Shown one piece after another: positions 1-7,758 of a stretch of DNA of 64,000 nt. Numbering within the stretch: the first letter of the stretch is position 1; each line of letters starts with the position of its first letter. The position numbers and the translations under genes were made by a program. Origin of the DNA: G965250275 sp965250275. Its GTDB lineage: Bacteria > Pseudomonadota > Alphaproteobacteria > Rhodobacterales > Rhodobacteraceae. The DNA lies in assembly GCA_965250275.1 (NCBI GenBank), contig OZ252297.1, positions 4,650,001-4,714,000 on the forward strand, in the 5' to 3' direction. The notes below the pieces were generated by a model, which made no database searches, was not told the DNA's origin, and was given only the letters and a program-made list of their open reading frames with translations.

Positions 1-211
1 AATCGCTTGGGTCAATCACACCTGCTGGCAAATCGATCGAAAGCGAAACGCTACGTCCGCGCTGCGCGAGGTTCCACCCGGTTTCCGGCGGAACACGAAA
101 CACCAGACGTGTGAAGTCGCCGTGTTCGCCCGACCGGACGGTGATCGATTGGGACGCCGCCGCAGTGGCAAGCAGACAAAGCGCGAGTGCGGCGCAGACC
201 AGCCCCCTCAT
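1..211 (-). CDS. Secreted protein of the flagellar cluster, N-terminal part only
   Basis: Partial gene running off the left edge; 70 codons are visible. The ATG at 211 overlaps the motA stop codon (ATGA), so it is translationally coupled to motA. The N-terminus reads as a signal peptide (MRGLVCAALALCLLATAAAS), followed by a beta-rich stretch resembling an AMIN-like or periplasmic domain start (ITVRSGEHGDFTRLVF). From memory, roseobacters carry a large secreted tetratricopeptide-repeat protein in this position after motA; the visible part neither proves nor excludes that. Confidence 0.7.
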   Translation of the reverse strand, partial: MRGLVCAALALCLLATAAASQSITVRSGEHGDFTRLVFRVPPETGWNLAQRGRSVSLSIDLPAGVIDPSD

Positions 212-1077
212 GCCGCGTCCAGTTTGACCGCGTTGAGCGCACTTTCGAGCTCCGAAAACCCTGGTCGCACCTGCGCAGGCGTGTTTTGGCGCCCCACCTC
301 GATGCAGATCGGAGCTGGATGATTGTGCAGATTGGCGACAAGCACCTCGCGGATGAGAAAGTAAAAGTGATTGTCTTCTTCGACGACCATTTTCAGTTTT
401 GCGGCAAAGGGACCGACAAACCCGTAAGCCAGAAAAACCCCCAGAAACGTGCCGACCAAAGCTCCACCGATCAGTTTGCCGAGAATCTCGGGAGGTTGGT
501 CGATTGAGGCCATCGTTTTGATCACGCCGAGGACGGCTGCCACGATCCCCAGTGCGGGCAATCCGTCTGCCACTGTCTGCAGAGCATGGCTGGAATGCAT
601 GGCCTGGTGGAAATTCGCATCCATTCTCTTTTCAAGAACTTCCTCAACCTGGTGCGGATCATCGTAGTTCATGATGGCCGAACGCAGGGTGTCACAGATC
701 AACTCCACCGCTTCCCGGTCACTCTGAATCTTCGGGTATTTTCCAAAGATGTCCGATGTCTCCGGCGCTTCGATGTGTTGCTCAATGTCGACCGGGCTTT
801 GATTGGCGACTCTGAGAAGAGCAAACAGAAGGCACAAAAGATCCTTGTAGTCGTCGGGTTTCCATTTGGGCCCTTTGAAGACTTTGCCCATATCACGCAG
901 GGTGTGCTTGATCGCCGGCATGTCGTTACTGATGAGAAATGCGCCGATTGCGGCCCCACCGATCATGGTCATCTCGAATGGCAAAGACTTGAAGATGATC
1001 CCCATTTTGCCCCCGGCGGCCAGATAGCCACCGAAAACCATCACGAAGACCATCACGATGCCAACAATGCCAATCAT
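208..1077 (-). CDS. motA: Flagellar motor stator protein MotA
   Basis: 289 aa, the usual MotA length. MotA and MotB form the proton-driven stator of the flagellar motor in the inner membrane. The N-terminus opens with a membrane helix (IGIVGIVMVFVMVFGGY). The second helix pair is separated by a long cytoplasmic loop, and the late segment LPALGIVAAVLGVIKTM is the typical MotA TM3 with its conserved prolines and glycines. A GGGAGAGC ribosome site precedes the ATG. It lies in a minus-strand operon after fliL, a small membrane protein and a MotE-like gene. No motB is visible next to it in the window. Confidence 0.95.
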   Translation of the reverse strand: MIGIVGIVMVFVMVFGGYLAAGGKMGIIFKSLPFEMTMIGGAAIGAFLISNDMPAIKHTLRDMGKVFKGPKWKPDDYKDLLCLLFALLRVANQSPVDIEQHIEAPETSDIFGKYPKIQSDREAVELICDTLRSAIMNYDDPHQVEEVLEKRMDANFHQAMHSSHALQTVADGLPALGIVAAVLGVIKTMASIDQPPEILGKLIGGALVGTFLGVFLAYGFVGPFAAKLKMVVEEDNHFYFLIREVLVANLHNHPAPICIEVGRQNTPAQVRPGFSELESALNAVKLDAA

Positions 1078-1155
1078 TCAAGCTCTCCCGGCTTTGGTTG
1101 TCGCACGCCCGACACTGGCCGATCAGCCGTTAAGAAACGCTGATCAGAACTGGAG

Positions 1156-1755
1156 TTATTCCGTTGGAACCCAGAAATTCCGGCCCGCCAGGACCACGCT
1201 GATGGAATACGCGGCCTGCGGGCTGAGACCGGCCATAACGCCGGCTGCAGCCTCAGGCCGCATCCGGGCCAGAAACCCTGCGGCAAACTCGGCTTCCATC
1301 TCCTCAAATAGGATCGCCGCATCTTTCGGTTTCATGTTTTCATAGACTGTGGTCAGGCGCTCAAGATCGGCTTCCGAAGCACCTTCGGCGCCTGCAAGTG
1401 TCGCGCGCAGCTGCGTTTCGGTTTCTTCGAGCGCCGTCATCTGGCGCTCGATGGCGGCCTCGGCAAGGGCCAACGCCACAAGGCGATCCTCGATTTCCTT
1501 TTCGCGTGCACGCAGAGAGGCGTCGCGTTCCATGAAGGCGCGCAACATGCCATCCAACTCGTCCGGCTCCCCAAGCGGGTACCCAGTCGGCATATCTTTT
1601 GTCTGTGGCGCTTCGCGTGCGAGCTCCTGCGCCAATGCCGGTCCTGCCTCGACCCCGACCCGAAGCAGCGCAGAACCGATCATCAACGATGAGATCAGCA
1701 GGAGCGCACCGCCGTGGCCTTTCGCGCTGGCGCTCTTTTTCGGACGTCGCTTCAC
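1156..1755 (-). CDS. MotE-like flagellar motility protein (MgtE_N-type)
   Basis: 199 aa. One N-terminal membrane anchor (about residues 17-38), a charged coiled-coil (about 70-125) and a C-terminal helical domain with the MgtE_N/FliG-like pattern (YENMKPKDAAILFEEM, LARMRPEAAAGVM). This is the architecture of MotE, a periplasmic chaperone for the MotC/stator system in alphaproteobacteria. The start is GTG at 1755, overlapping the stop of the preceding gene (GTGA). Its place between fliL and motA supports a motor role; which stator component it serves is inference. Confidence 0.75.
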   Translation of the reverse strand: MKRRPKKSASAKGHGGALLLISSLMIGSALLRVGVEAGPALAQELAREAPQTKDMPTGYPLGEPDELDGMLRAFMERDASLRAREKEIEDRLVALALAEAAIERQMTALEETETQLRATLAGAEGASEADLERLTTVYENMKPKDAAILFEEMEAEFAAGFLARMRPEAAAGVMAGLSPQAAYSISVVLAGRNFWVPTE

Positions 1756-2141
1756 TTTTCCAACTCCATGTCAGGGCGCGGGTGTCGCATGAACATTGGG
1801 ATGTCCGGATCACCGGAAGGAACCGAAACGGCATCGCCCTCATCGGTCGGCGCGTCGCTGGGCAGGTCGTGCAGTGAAGCCATCATTAACTCCAGCCGGC
1901 CGGCGACTGCCTCAGCCCGAACGGTCAGATCATCCAGGGCATCGCTTGAGCCCAAAGAGATTTTCTGCGCCGTAGCCAATGTCGCGTTCAACTCGTCGAC
2001 CTGCGCCGAAAGCACAGCCACTGCGCCGCCGACGCCCTTTTCCAAGTCATTGAAATTCTTCAGACGGCGGGCCAGCACAAAGCAGTAGATCCCGGCCCCC
2101 ATCGCCCCTGCGACCAGCAGGATGTCAGCCACCATTTCCAC
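1752..2141 (-). CDS. Small membrane-anchored protein of the flagellar operon
   Basis: 129 aa. One N-terminal membrane helix (residues about 4-25, ILLVAGAMGAGIYCFVLA), then a predicted helical region (about 30-95) and a proline- and acid-rich tail. No catalytic motif is visible. It begins 9 bp after the fliL stop and overlaps the MotE-like gene by 4 bp, so it is part of the same transcript. I do not recognise a named family; genes of this size occupy the same slot in related flagellar clusters, which suggests an auxiliary motor or basal-body role. Confidence 0.7.
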   Translation of the reverse strand: MEMVADILLVAGAMGAGIYCFVLARRLKNFNDLEKGVGGAVAVLSAQVDELNATLATAQKISLGSSDALDDLTVRAEAVAGRLELMMASLHDLPSDAPTDEGDAVSVPSGDPDIPMFMRHPRPDMELEK

Positions 2142-2150
2142 ACGACGCTC

Positions 2151-2636
2151 CTAATTCAATACCAGTTCCATAATCAGCACGTCGCGGATGCGGTCCTTTC
2201 CCGCGACGATCTGAACGCGACGCAAAATCTGACCTCGCATCCGGGCCAACGCGACCGGATCCCTGAAGTCATCAAGGTCCAGTGCGCCGAGATAGCTGTT
2301 GAGGACGTCCATGATGCGCGGGACCATGTGCACGACGTCAGCCTGGGCCCGCGGGACCACTTCGAGCTCGGCCCGAAAGCGCAGATGCTGCACGTTCTCC
2401 TCACGCAGCAAGGACACCGTGATCGGTTCCAATTCGACATAGGCTGCGTCGGAGGCAACCGGTGAATCCACGCCACGGTCCCCCGGCAGCAAAGACGCCG
2501 GCATCGGCAACACGCCCGATGCAATTGCGTAGTACCCCGCCCCTGCCCCGACCAACATCATCACCAGCCCAAGCATCAGGGCCAGACTGCGTTTTCTGGC
2601 AGCATTCGGAACGGCTTCGGCCGTTGTATCTGACAT
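2151..2636 (-). CDS. fliL: Flagellar basal body-associated protein FliL
   Basis: 161 aa. FliL is a single-pass inner-membrane protein that associates with the stator and basal body. A short cytoplasmic N-terminus is followed by one membrane helix (about residues 20-43, LALMLGLVMMLVGAGAGYYAI). The periplasmic FliL domain includes YVELEPITVSLL and ends DRIRDVLIMELVLN, both typical of the family. I chose ATG 2636 because AAAGGGA lies just upstream; an in-frame ATG at 2705 would add 23 residues and run into the shared promoter. Confidence 0.9.
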   Translation of the reverse strand: MSDTTAEAVPNAARKRSLALMLGLVMMLVGAGAGYYAIASGVLPMPASLLPGDRGVDSPVASDAAYVELEPITVSLLREENVQHLRFRAELEVVPRAQADVVHMVPRIMDVLNSYLGALDLDDFRDPVALARMRGQILRRVQIVAGKDRIRDVLIMELVLN

Positions 2637-2680
2637 GACGATTCCCTTTATGGACAAACACAGAAATAGCCACACAGCCA

Positions 2681-2695
2681 CTAACCGATTGTTAA
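2681..2695. promoter_or_regulatory. Candidate CtrA box in the divergent fliL/fliF promoter
   Basis: The 92-bp divergent intergenic region contains CTAA-N7-TTAA, one mismatch from the CtrA consensus TTAA-N7-TTAA. In Rhodobacterales CtrA controls flagellar genes (established). The position between both operon starts fits control of both strands, but the motif is short and could be chance. Confidence 0.45.
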
Positions 2696-2728
2696 GCCAG
2701 ATCATTCATTACCGGGGAGCCGAGCAGA

Positions 2729-4345
2729 ATGACCGGTGATTTGGAGGAAGACGTGCAGCAGATCAAAACCGTCTGGGGCAACCTCAATTCCGCAAAGAGG
2801 CTTGGCCTAGTGCTGGCCACTCTGGGGGTATTTTTCGGGGTCCTTGCCCTGCCGCGGATGGCAGCGGCCCCAAACCTTCAGCTGCTGTATGCCGGGCTGG
2901 AACCCGCCGCTGCCGGTGAAGTGGTGCGTGCCCTCGAACAACAAGGTGCGGCCTATGAGGTGCGCCGGGATTCCATTTATGTCGACGCCGCGGCCCGCGA
3001 TTCGCTTCGAATGACCCTAGCGGCTGAGGGCCTTCCGACCAATGGGGGGCGCGGATACGAGCTTCTTGATTCCCTGAACGGCTTTGGCACCACGTCACAG
3101 ATGTTCGACGCCGCATATTGGCGTGCCAAAGAAGGGGAACTGGCCCGAACAATCGTCGCCTCCCCGCATATCTCGATGGCGCGGGTGCATATCTCCAACG
3201 CCAGTTCCAACCCTTTTCAGCGCGGAACCGACCCAACGGCTTCAGTCACCGTGACGCCGGCAAGCGCTCCGATCACCTCGGCGCAAGCCAACGCGCTCCG
3301 TTACCTCGTTGCCTCGGCGGTTGCGGGCCTGACGCCAGACAACGTCTCAGTTCTCGATTCAGATGGCGCGATCCTGGGTGCACAGGAAACGCCGGCTTCG
3401 AACAATGCCGAGTTGGATCGTGCAGATGTGCTGCGCGACCGGGTCAGACGCCTGATTGAAGCCCGCGTGGGCCCCGGAAATGCCGTCGTCGAAGTCAGTG
3501 TCTCCACGGTCAGTCAGAGCGAACTCATTCGCGAAACCCGGTTCGACCCCGAGAGCCGGGTGGCCATCAGTTCGGACATAGAGGAACGCAGCGATAACTC
3601 ACAAGGTCAAAACGGCGCCGTGACAGTCGCCTCCAACCTGCCTGACGGCGATGCTGCAGAAAGCCCTGCCAGTACCAGTCAGGCAAGTGAAACGCGGGAG
3701 AGAATCAACTACGAGGTCTCGCAAACCGAGCTTGAGATTCAGCGCGTTCCCGGAGACATCAAACGCATCAGCGTGGCCGTTCTGGTGAACAAGCTGGTTA
3801 CAAGCGGCGCGGATGGCAGCCTCACCTATTCGGACCGCCCCGATAACGAATTGGAAGACCTACGCGCGCTTGTGGCTGCTGCGGTGGGGTATGACGAAAG
3901 CCGGGGTGACGAAATCACCCTGCGCGCGATGGAAATACAACCCGTGGAGGCCTCGGGGACTCCGGCCGCTCTGTCTTTTTTTGACCGTTTCCCCATCGAC
4001 GTGATGTCATTGGTCCAGATGGCGGTTCTGGCAGCAGTCGTTCTGGGTCTCGCGGTCTTTGTTCTCAAGCCCTTGTTGCTGTCGCCCCCGCCCGTGCCCA
4101 CGCTGGCGGCCCCGGCGCCAGACCCACGGGACGATGCCGAGTTTCAGCCCGCATTGACAGGTGAGATCGCCAATGTCGGTGACCGCTTTGAGACGCAAGA
4201 TGCAGGTTCCAGCGCCACAGAGGTCGCCCAGCTTGATCCATCATCCGCCTCGGTGGAACGGCTGCGCAACCTGATTGGGGACCGACAAGAGGAAACCGTG
4301 GAAATCCTACGTAGCTGGATGCAAGAAAAAGGAGAGAATGCGTGA
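2729..4345 (+). CDS. fliF: Flagellar MS-ring protein FliF
   Basis: 538 aa. FliF builds the MS-ring in the inner membrane on which the rotor and export gate assemble. TM1 is at about residues 27-46, followed by the YscJ/FliF domain (LYAGLEPAAAGEVV onward), a serine- and glycine-rich variable segment (about 280-325), and TM2 at about 428-452. The C-terminus (RNLIGDRQEETVEILRSWM) matches the FliG-binding tail. ATG 2729 has GGGGAG upstream; an in-frame GTG at 2753 behind GGAGGA is an equally good start that would remove 8 residues. First gene of the plus-strand operon. Confidence 0.95.
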   Translation: MTGDLEEDVQQIKTVWGNLNSAKRLGLVLATLGVFFGVLALPRMAAAPNLQLLYAGLEPAAAGEVVRALEQQGAAYEVRRDSIYVDAAARDSLRMTLAAEGLPTNGGRGYELLDSLNGFGTTSQMFDAAYWRAKEGELARTIVASPHISMARVHISNASSNPFQRGTDPTASVTVTPASAPITSAQANALRYLVASAVAGLTPDNVSVLDSDGAILGAQETPASNNAELDRADVLRDRVRRLIEARVGPGNAVVEVSVSTVSQSELIRETRFDPESRVAISSDIEERSDNSQGQNGAVTVASNLPDGDAAESPASTSQASETRERINYEVSQTELEIQRVPGDIKRISVAVLVNKLVTSGADGSLTYSDRPDNELEDLRALVAAAVGYDESRGDEITLRAMEIQPVEASGTPAALSFFDRFPIDVMSLVQMAVLAAVVLGLAVFVLKPLLLSPPPVPTLAAPAPDPRDDAEFQPALTGEIANVGDRFETQDAGSSATEVAQLDPSSASVERLRNLIGDRQEETVEILRSWMQEKGENA

Positions 4346-4944
4346 TGCCGATTTCTCATTTGTTGCAGGATTTTACGCCCGCGCCGACCCCTGACAGTCC
4401 GATGACTTTGCTGAGCGAAGTTGCGCTTGAGGATCGGCGCCTTGCGGCCTTCGAACAGGGATACACAGCGGGTTGGGAAGACGCCGTTGAGGCACAGAAG
4501 ACCAACCAGACGCAGGTCCTTGCGGCATTGGGAGACCAACTGCAGGACTTGTCGTTCACCTACCAGGAAGCGCAGAGCCACCTTTGGAAATCCGTCACGC
4601 CTGTTCTTGATCTGTTGGTGGCGCAGGTCCTCCCTCAGGTGATGCAAGAAACCATAGCACCGCTCATCGTGCAGGAAGTTCTGGATGTAATGCACAACGA
4701 GGCGGAGCAGCCGGTTTGCCTTGTGGTGCCGGAAGGGGCCTCAGAAGCACTGAAATCCGTCCTGTCAAAGCAACTCTCAATGCCAGTTGAACTGAAAGAG
4801 AGTGCGTCGCTTCAAACCGGGCAGGCCTTCCTGAAGTTCTCAGACGCCGAGCGCGAAGTCGACATGGTCCGGGTTCTGGAAGAGGCCCGCGGCGCGATCA
4901 AATCCTTTGCCTACGAAGTCGAAAAGGAAGTGTCTTATGGCTGA
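4342..4944 (+). CDS. FliH-like flagellar export protein
   Basis: 200 aa. Position after fliF and before fliN, a heptad-like helical centre (AFEQGYTAGWEDAV, then about residues 60-115) and a C-terminal domain ending in an amphipathic helix agree with FliH, the regulator of the export ATPase FliI. Sequence identity to enterobacterial FliH is low, as usual in this group. The GTG at 4342 overlaps the fliF stop and the next codon is ATG (4345); AAGGAGAG serves either. Confidence 0.7.
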   Translation: MMPISHLLQDFTPAPTPDSPMTLLSEVALEDRRLAAFEQGYTAGWEDAVEAQKTNQTQVLAALGDQLQDLSFTYQEAQSHLWKSVTPVLDLLVAQVLPQVMQETIAPLIVQEVLDVMHNEAEQPVCLVVPEGASEALKSVLSKQLSMPVELKESASLQTGQAFLKFSDAEREVDMVRVLEEARGAIKSFAYEVEKEVSYG

Positions 4945-5227
4945 TCCTTCGGACAAGACCCTGAGCGAGGAAACCAACCCCTTTTACGCCGTTCCCATCG
5001 AGATCGTTGTCTCTGTCGGTAAGGCGAGGCCGCTGGTCCGGGACCTGATGACATTGGGAGAAAACGCCGTCCTCCCACTGGATCGCGGCGTAGACGATCC
5101 AGTCGAAGTCTATGTCGGTGATCGCCTGGTGGCGCGCGGGGAACTGGAGGAACTCGACGGAGAGCAGGCGGGCCGCCTCGCCGTTCGGCTCACAGAGATC
5201 GCGGACCTGAGGTCAAAACTCGGGTGA
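4937..5227 (+). CDS. fliN: Flagellar motor switch protein FliN
   Basis: 96 aa. A single SpoA domain (IEIVVSVGKARPLVRDLM, GDRLVARGELEELDG) typical of FliN, which forms the lower C-ring and docks FliH at the export gate. ATG 4937 was chosen because AAGGAAG precedes it and the protein aligns from there; it overlaps the end of the FliH-like gene by 8 bp. The end overlaps fliP by 4 bp (GTGA). Confidence 0.92.
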   Translation: MADPSDKTLSEETNPFYAVPIEIVVSVGKARPLVRDLMTLGENAVLPLDRGVDDPVEVYVGDRLVARGELEELDGEQAGRLAVRLTEIADLRSKLG

Positions 5228-5970
5228 GATCGGTTTTGTATGTCCTGCTGACCGGGGTGTGCGCCCTGGCGCTTGCCAGCCTGGGCTCTCCGGTTTCGGC
5301 ACAAGAGATCACGCTGTCGCTGGGGGATCAGTCTTCGCTTTCGGCACGTACGCTGCAATTGATCCTCCTGATCACCGTTCTGAGCCTTGCGCCGGGCCTT
5401 CTGATCATGATCACGTGCTTTCCGTTTCTGGTGACCGTTCTCGCAATTCTCAGGCAGGCCATCGGGCTGCAGCAGTCCCCACCCAACATGCTGATCATCA
5501 GCCTGGCGCTGTTTCTGACCTACTTCGTGATGGAACCCGTGTTCACCGAGGCATGGCAAACCGGGATTCGACCGCTCTTGAATGAAGAGATCAGCACCGA
5601 AGCCGGTGTGGAACAGTCCCTGATCCCGTTTCGCTCCTTCATGGCCGCGCGTGTGGATGGTGATACCTTTGATGCCATGGCAGACCTGCGCCCGGATGCG
5701 GCCAAACTCAGCCTGGGACCAGAGACACCTCTGTCGGTATTGATGCCAAGCTTTCTGCTGTCGGAAATCGCCCGGGCTTTCCAGATCGGGTTCCTGATCT
5801 TCCTGCCGTTCCTCATCATTGATCTGGTCGTCGCGGCTGTCCTGATGTCGATGGGCATGATGATGGTCCCGCCGGCGATCGTCTCGCTTCCCTTCAAGCT
5901 TGCGTTTTTTGTTATTGCCGATGGCTGGAGTCTGATCGCAAGCGCGCTGGTCCGGAGCTACAGCGGCTAA
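5224..5970 (+). CDS. fliP: Flagellar export gate protein FliP
   Basis: 248 aa. FliP forms the core of the type III export gate with FliQ and FliR. A signal sequence (to about residue 26) is followed by TM segments (ILLITVLSLAPGLLIM, LIISLALFLTYFV) and the FliP signatures FRSFMAAR-like loop, FLIFLPFLIIDLVVAAVLMSMG-type segment and GMMMVPP. The start is GTG at 5224. fliO, fliQ and fliR are not adjacent. Confidence 0.95.
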   Translation: MRSVLYVLLTGVCALALASLGSPVSAQEITLSLGDQSSLSARTLQLILLITVLSLAPGLLIMITCFPFLVTVLAILRQAIGLQQSPPNMLIISLALFLTYFVMEPVFTEAWQTGIRPLLNEEISTEAGVEQSLIPFRSFMAARVDGDTFDAMADLRPDAAKLSLGPETPLSVLMPSFLLSEIARAFQIGFLIFLPFLIIDLVVAAVLMSMGMMMVPPAIVSLPFKLAFFVIADGWSLIASALVRSYSG

Positions 5971-6074
5971 TCACCTTCTCGGCGCGCGCAAAGCGGTATC
6001 TAGGATGAGGGCTGAGACGCGCCTGCGACCCAATTTCGGTTTTGCTGTGATCCACCAAGTGCGTTAGCAATTTG

Positions 6075-6087
6075 AGTGACCGTCACT
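6075..6087. promoter_or_regulatory. Perfect palindrome upstream of the aspartate decarboxylase gene
   Basis: AGTGACCGTCACT is a perfect 13-bp inverted repeat centred about 33 bp before the ATG at 6114. It sits where an operator or a hairpin in the 5' leader would act. No neighbouring regulator gene is an obvious owner. Functional role is inference. Confidence 0.3.
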
Positions 6088-6113
6088 TTTCCCGGCAATC
6101 GGAAGGTTTTCCC

Positions 6114-7736
6114 ATGACGTTGATTGATCTCCACAAGTACGAAGCCCTCAGCCCGTTCGAAATCAAAGACGAATTGATCAAACTTGCGCTTGATGAATCC
6201 GCGCGATCCACAGCGCCTTATCTCAATGCCGGTCGTGGAAACCCCAACTGGATTGCCACCAAAGCCCGTGCGGCGTTCTTTCTGCTGGGCCAGTTTGCCC
6301 TGACCGAAGCCGAGCGCACGCGACATGAACCCGAAGTCGGGCTCGCAGGGATGCCCGCAGGCCCGGGCGCGCACCAGCGCATGAAACGGTGGCTGAAGAA
6401 GCAATCCGAAAACCAATCCGCCGCCGAGACACTTCTCACGGCAGTTGACTATGCAATCGAGACATTTGCGTTCGATCCCGATGCGTTTGTGCTTGAACTG
6501 ACCGATGGTATCATCGGGGATCACTATCCCATGCCCGATCGGTGCATGGCGCATAATGAAGTCATCACGCATGAGTACCTGATGTGGGCCATGTGCGCAG
6601 GCCATCGCCCTGACGTGAAGTTCGACCTCTACCCCGTCGAGGGCGGCACCGCCGCGATGTGCTACATCTTCAAAGCGCTCAAGAACCAGCGCTTGCTGAA
6701 CGCAGGCGACACCATCGCCCTCGGAACGCCGATCTTTACGCCATATCTCGAGATGCCCGAGCTGGAGGATTACGATCTGAAGACGGTGCATCTGAGCGCC
6801 AAAGAAGAACACGCGTTTCAATGGACGGATGACGAGATTGAAAGACTGGCAGACCCGACGATCAAGGCGTTGTTTCTGGTCAATCCGGGCAACCCGTCGT
6901 CGGTTGCAATGAGCAACGAGACAATCTCCAAGCTTGTCACATTCGTCAAAACCAAGCGGCCTGATCTCATCATTCTGACCGATGATGTTTACGGTACCTT
7001 CGTGCCGGACTTTCAGTCGATCATGGGGCACCTGCCGGAGAACACGATTGGGGTCTATTCCTATTCCAAATACTTTGGATGCACCGGATGGCGGCTGGGC
7101 GTAATTGCTGTGGCTGAGAGCAACATCTTTGATCGCATGATCGCCGATGCCCCGGAAGACCAGCGGAAGCTTGTGGAAAAGCGGTACGCCACCATTTCCC
7201 CGGCCCCACAAAAGATGAAGTTCATCGATCGCATTGTCGCGGACAGCCGGGACGTTGCCCTGAACCACACCGCCGGCCTTTCCGTACCGCAGCAGGTCAT
7301 GATGACACTGTTCGGCCTGATCGAACTGATGGACGACGAGAAAAGTTACCAGGCCTTTTGCCACAGCATCCTGAAGCACCGCTTTACGGAGCTGACCGAG
7401 GGGCTGGGCGTCGATGTGCCAGACGACCCTCTCTATGACAGGTACTACGGGATCATCGATTTCGAATTCTGGCTGCGTCAGTATGTGGGCGACGACGTTG
7501 TGGCCTGGATCAAGGAGAATGTTCACCCGCTGGATATCTCCTTTAAGCTCGCGCAAATGCACGGTGTCGTTCTGTTGAACGGGTCAGGCTTTGACGCTCC
7601 GGACTGGTCTGCGCGGGTGTCTTTCGCCAATCTCGATGACAGCGCCTACCGGCAGATCGGTCGGGCAGTCCGGGTGGTCGCGGAAGGGTATGTCCAGGCC
7701 TATCGCGCCTCCAAAGGCGAGGCCTTACACGGATAG
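6114..7736 (+). CDS. aspD: Aspartate 4-decarboxylase (bifunctional aspartate aminotransferase)
   Basis: 540 aa. PLP fold-type I enzyme that beta-decarboxylates L-aspartate to L-alanine and CO2. The PLP-lysine motif SYSKYFGCTGWRLG has its lysine at about residue 319, and NPGNPSS (about 257) is the cofactor/substrate-binding loop. The length matches characterised AspD enzymes (about 530-540) and exceeds ordinary aspartate aminotransferases (about 400). I took ATG 6114 because GGAAGG lies upstream; an ATG at 6072 would add 14 unconserved residues. It converges on an AspT-type exchanger with 22 bp between stops, which makes a decarboxylation/antiport cycle likely. Confidence 0.93.
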   Translation: MTLIDLHKYEALSPFEIKDELIKLALDESARSTAPYLNAGRGNPNWIATKARAAFFLLGQFALTEAERTRHEPEVGLAGMPAGPGAHQRMKRWLKKQSENQSAAETLLTAVDYAIETFAFDPDAFVLELTDGIIGDHYPMPDRCMAHNEVITHEYLMWAMCAGHRPDVKFDLYPVEGGTAAMCYIFKALKNQRLLNAGDTIALGTPIFTPYLEMPELEDYDLKTVHLSAKEEHAFQWTDDEIERLADPTIKALFLVNPGNPSSVAMSNETISKLVTFVKTKRPDLIILTDDVYGTFVPDFQSIMGHLPENTIGVYSYSKYFGCTGWRLGVIAVAESNIFDRMIADAPEDQRKLVEKRYATISPAPQKMKFIDRIVADSRDVALNHTAGLSVPQQVMMTLFGLIELMDDEKSYQAFCHSILKHRFTELTEGLGVDVPDDPLYDRYYGIIDFEFWLRQYVGDDVVAWIKENVHPLDISFKLAQMHGVVLLNGSGFDAPDWSARVSFANLDDSAYRQIGRAVRVVAEGYVQAYRASKGEALHG

Positions 7737-7758
7737 TCCAAAGGTTTGGCCCGACCGT

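Noticed and set aside
6000..7562. Long open frame (520 codons) on the minus strand antisense to the aspartate decarboxylase
   Set aside because: It is the complement of a well-supported gene, has no family likeness and no ribosome site; GC-rich coding sequence often leaves such shadow frames.
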